Below are positions 26,196 through 26,287 of a stretch of DNA of 26,287 bases, piece after piece. Source of the DNA: Nemertoderma westbladi (taxonomy: Eukaryota > Xenacoelomorpha > Nemertodermatida > Nemertodermatidae); contig JAUCBJ010001171.1 of NCBI GenBank assembly GCA_032718475.1, positions 1-26,287 on the forward strand, given 5' to 3'. The notes below the pieces were generated by a model. That model ran no database searches. It was given only the letters and a program-made list of their open reading frames with translations, and had not been told where the DNA came from. The position numbers and the translations under genes were made by a program. Every line of letters begins with the position of its first letter. The first letter of the stretch is position 1.

Positions 26196-26287
26196 CATCA
26201 TTGTGTGCAAAGTTGCACTTTGCAGCGTTATGACCCGAGTTTATTTACGTACAGAGCGAGTGCAGCGAGGGAGGTTTACATAAACAA

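Noticed and set aside
18699-26287. Further 5' exons of the acyltransferase on the minus strand
   Set aside because: I looked for the expected SPDxFxQ exon and the catalytic-His segment and could not find convincing matches with splice borders.
1-26287. tRNA genes or tRNA-derived SINEs
   Set aside because: No segment with proper A and B boxes and cloverleaf pairing was recognised. The only tRNA-related word is the copia primer site.

Overview
This window is animal nuclear DNA, not bacterial. It has spliced exons with GT/AG borders, long introns, several clades of retrotransposon, minisatellites and AT-rich spacers. The recurrent TAGGCCTA, CCGGTACCGG and TACTGTA/TACAGTA motifs and the mix of LINE families suggest a marine invertebrate, perhaps an echinoderm. 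That species guess is impression only.

Two host genes can be supported. On the minus strand are three phase-0 exons of a choline/carnitine acyltransferase: 18462-18698, 3234-3368 and the terminal exon 2789-2995. They carry the choline-type signature GRVDNIR, so the best call is the 3' part of a choline O-acetyltransferase (ChAT-like) gene. Its 5' exons, including the catalytic-His region, were not found. On the plus strand an uninterrupted 220-codon frame (21929-22591) encodes a CNBP-type protein with eight CCHC zinc knuckles, followed by a long 3' UTR.

The ~15.1-kb intron between the first two acyltransferase exons (3369-18461) is a layered pile of mobile DNA. A 47/55-bp minisatellite (3462-4528 and 10805-12151) is split by a Ty1/copia element on the minus strand (4529-10804) with an almost complete gag-pol, a half-tRNA-iMet-type primer site and identical LTR portions. 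The copia element is itself cut, inside the RNase H domain, by a ~1.57-kb non-coding element (4955-6525). Next is a minus-strand APE-type LINE in two halves (12367-~13527 and ~16340-17780). Between the halves lies a plus-strand, R2-like non-LTR element with an open 864-codon reverse transcriptase/endonuclease frame (13525-16119). The LINE's central RT region is missing.

Outside that intron are a plus-strand LINE 3' tail (18969-19468), a GC-rich repeat region bounded by inverted GCGAGCGAAGCGAGC-type motifs (19750-21010), a 42-bp tandem repeat and long C runs (21128-21553). There is a degraded minus-strand LINE (24182-25614) whose 3' part recurs at 560-880. A short dispersed repeat with a conserved perfect hairpin occurs near both ends of the window (1815-1888 and 26121-26195).

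I see no prokaryote-type operon, CRISPR array or defence system. The most notable content is the nested transposon stratigraphy, the R2-like open frame, the substrate-site residues of the acyltransferase and the unclassified non-coding mobile elements.
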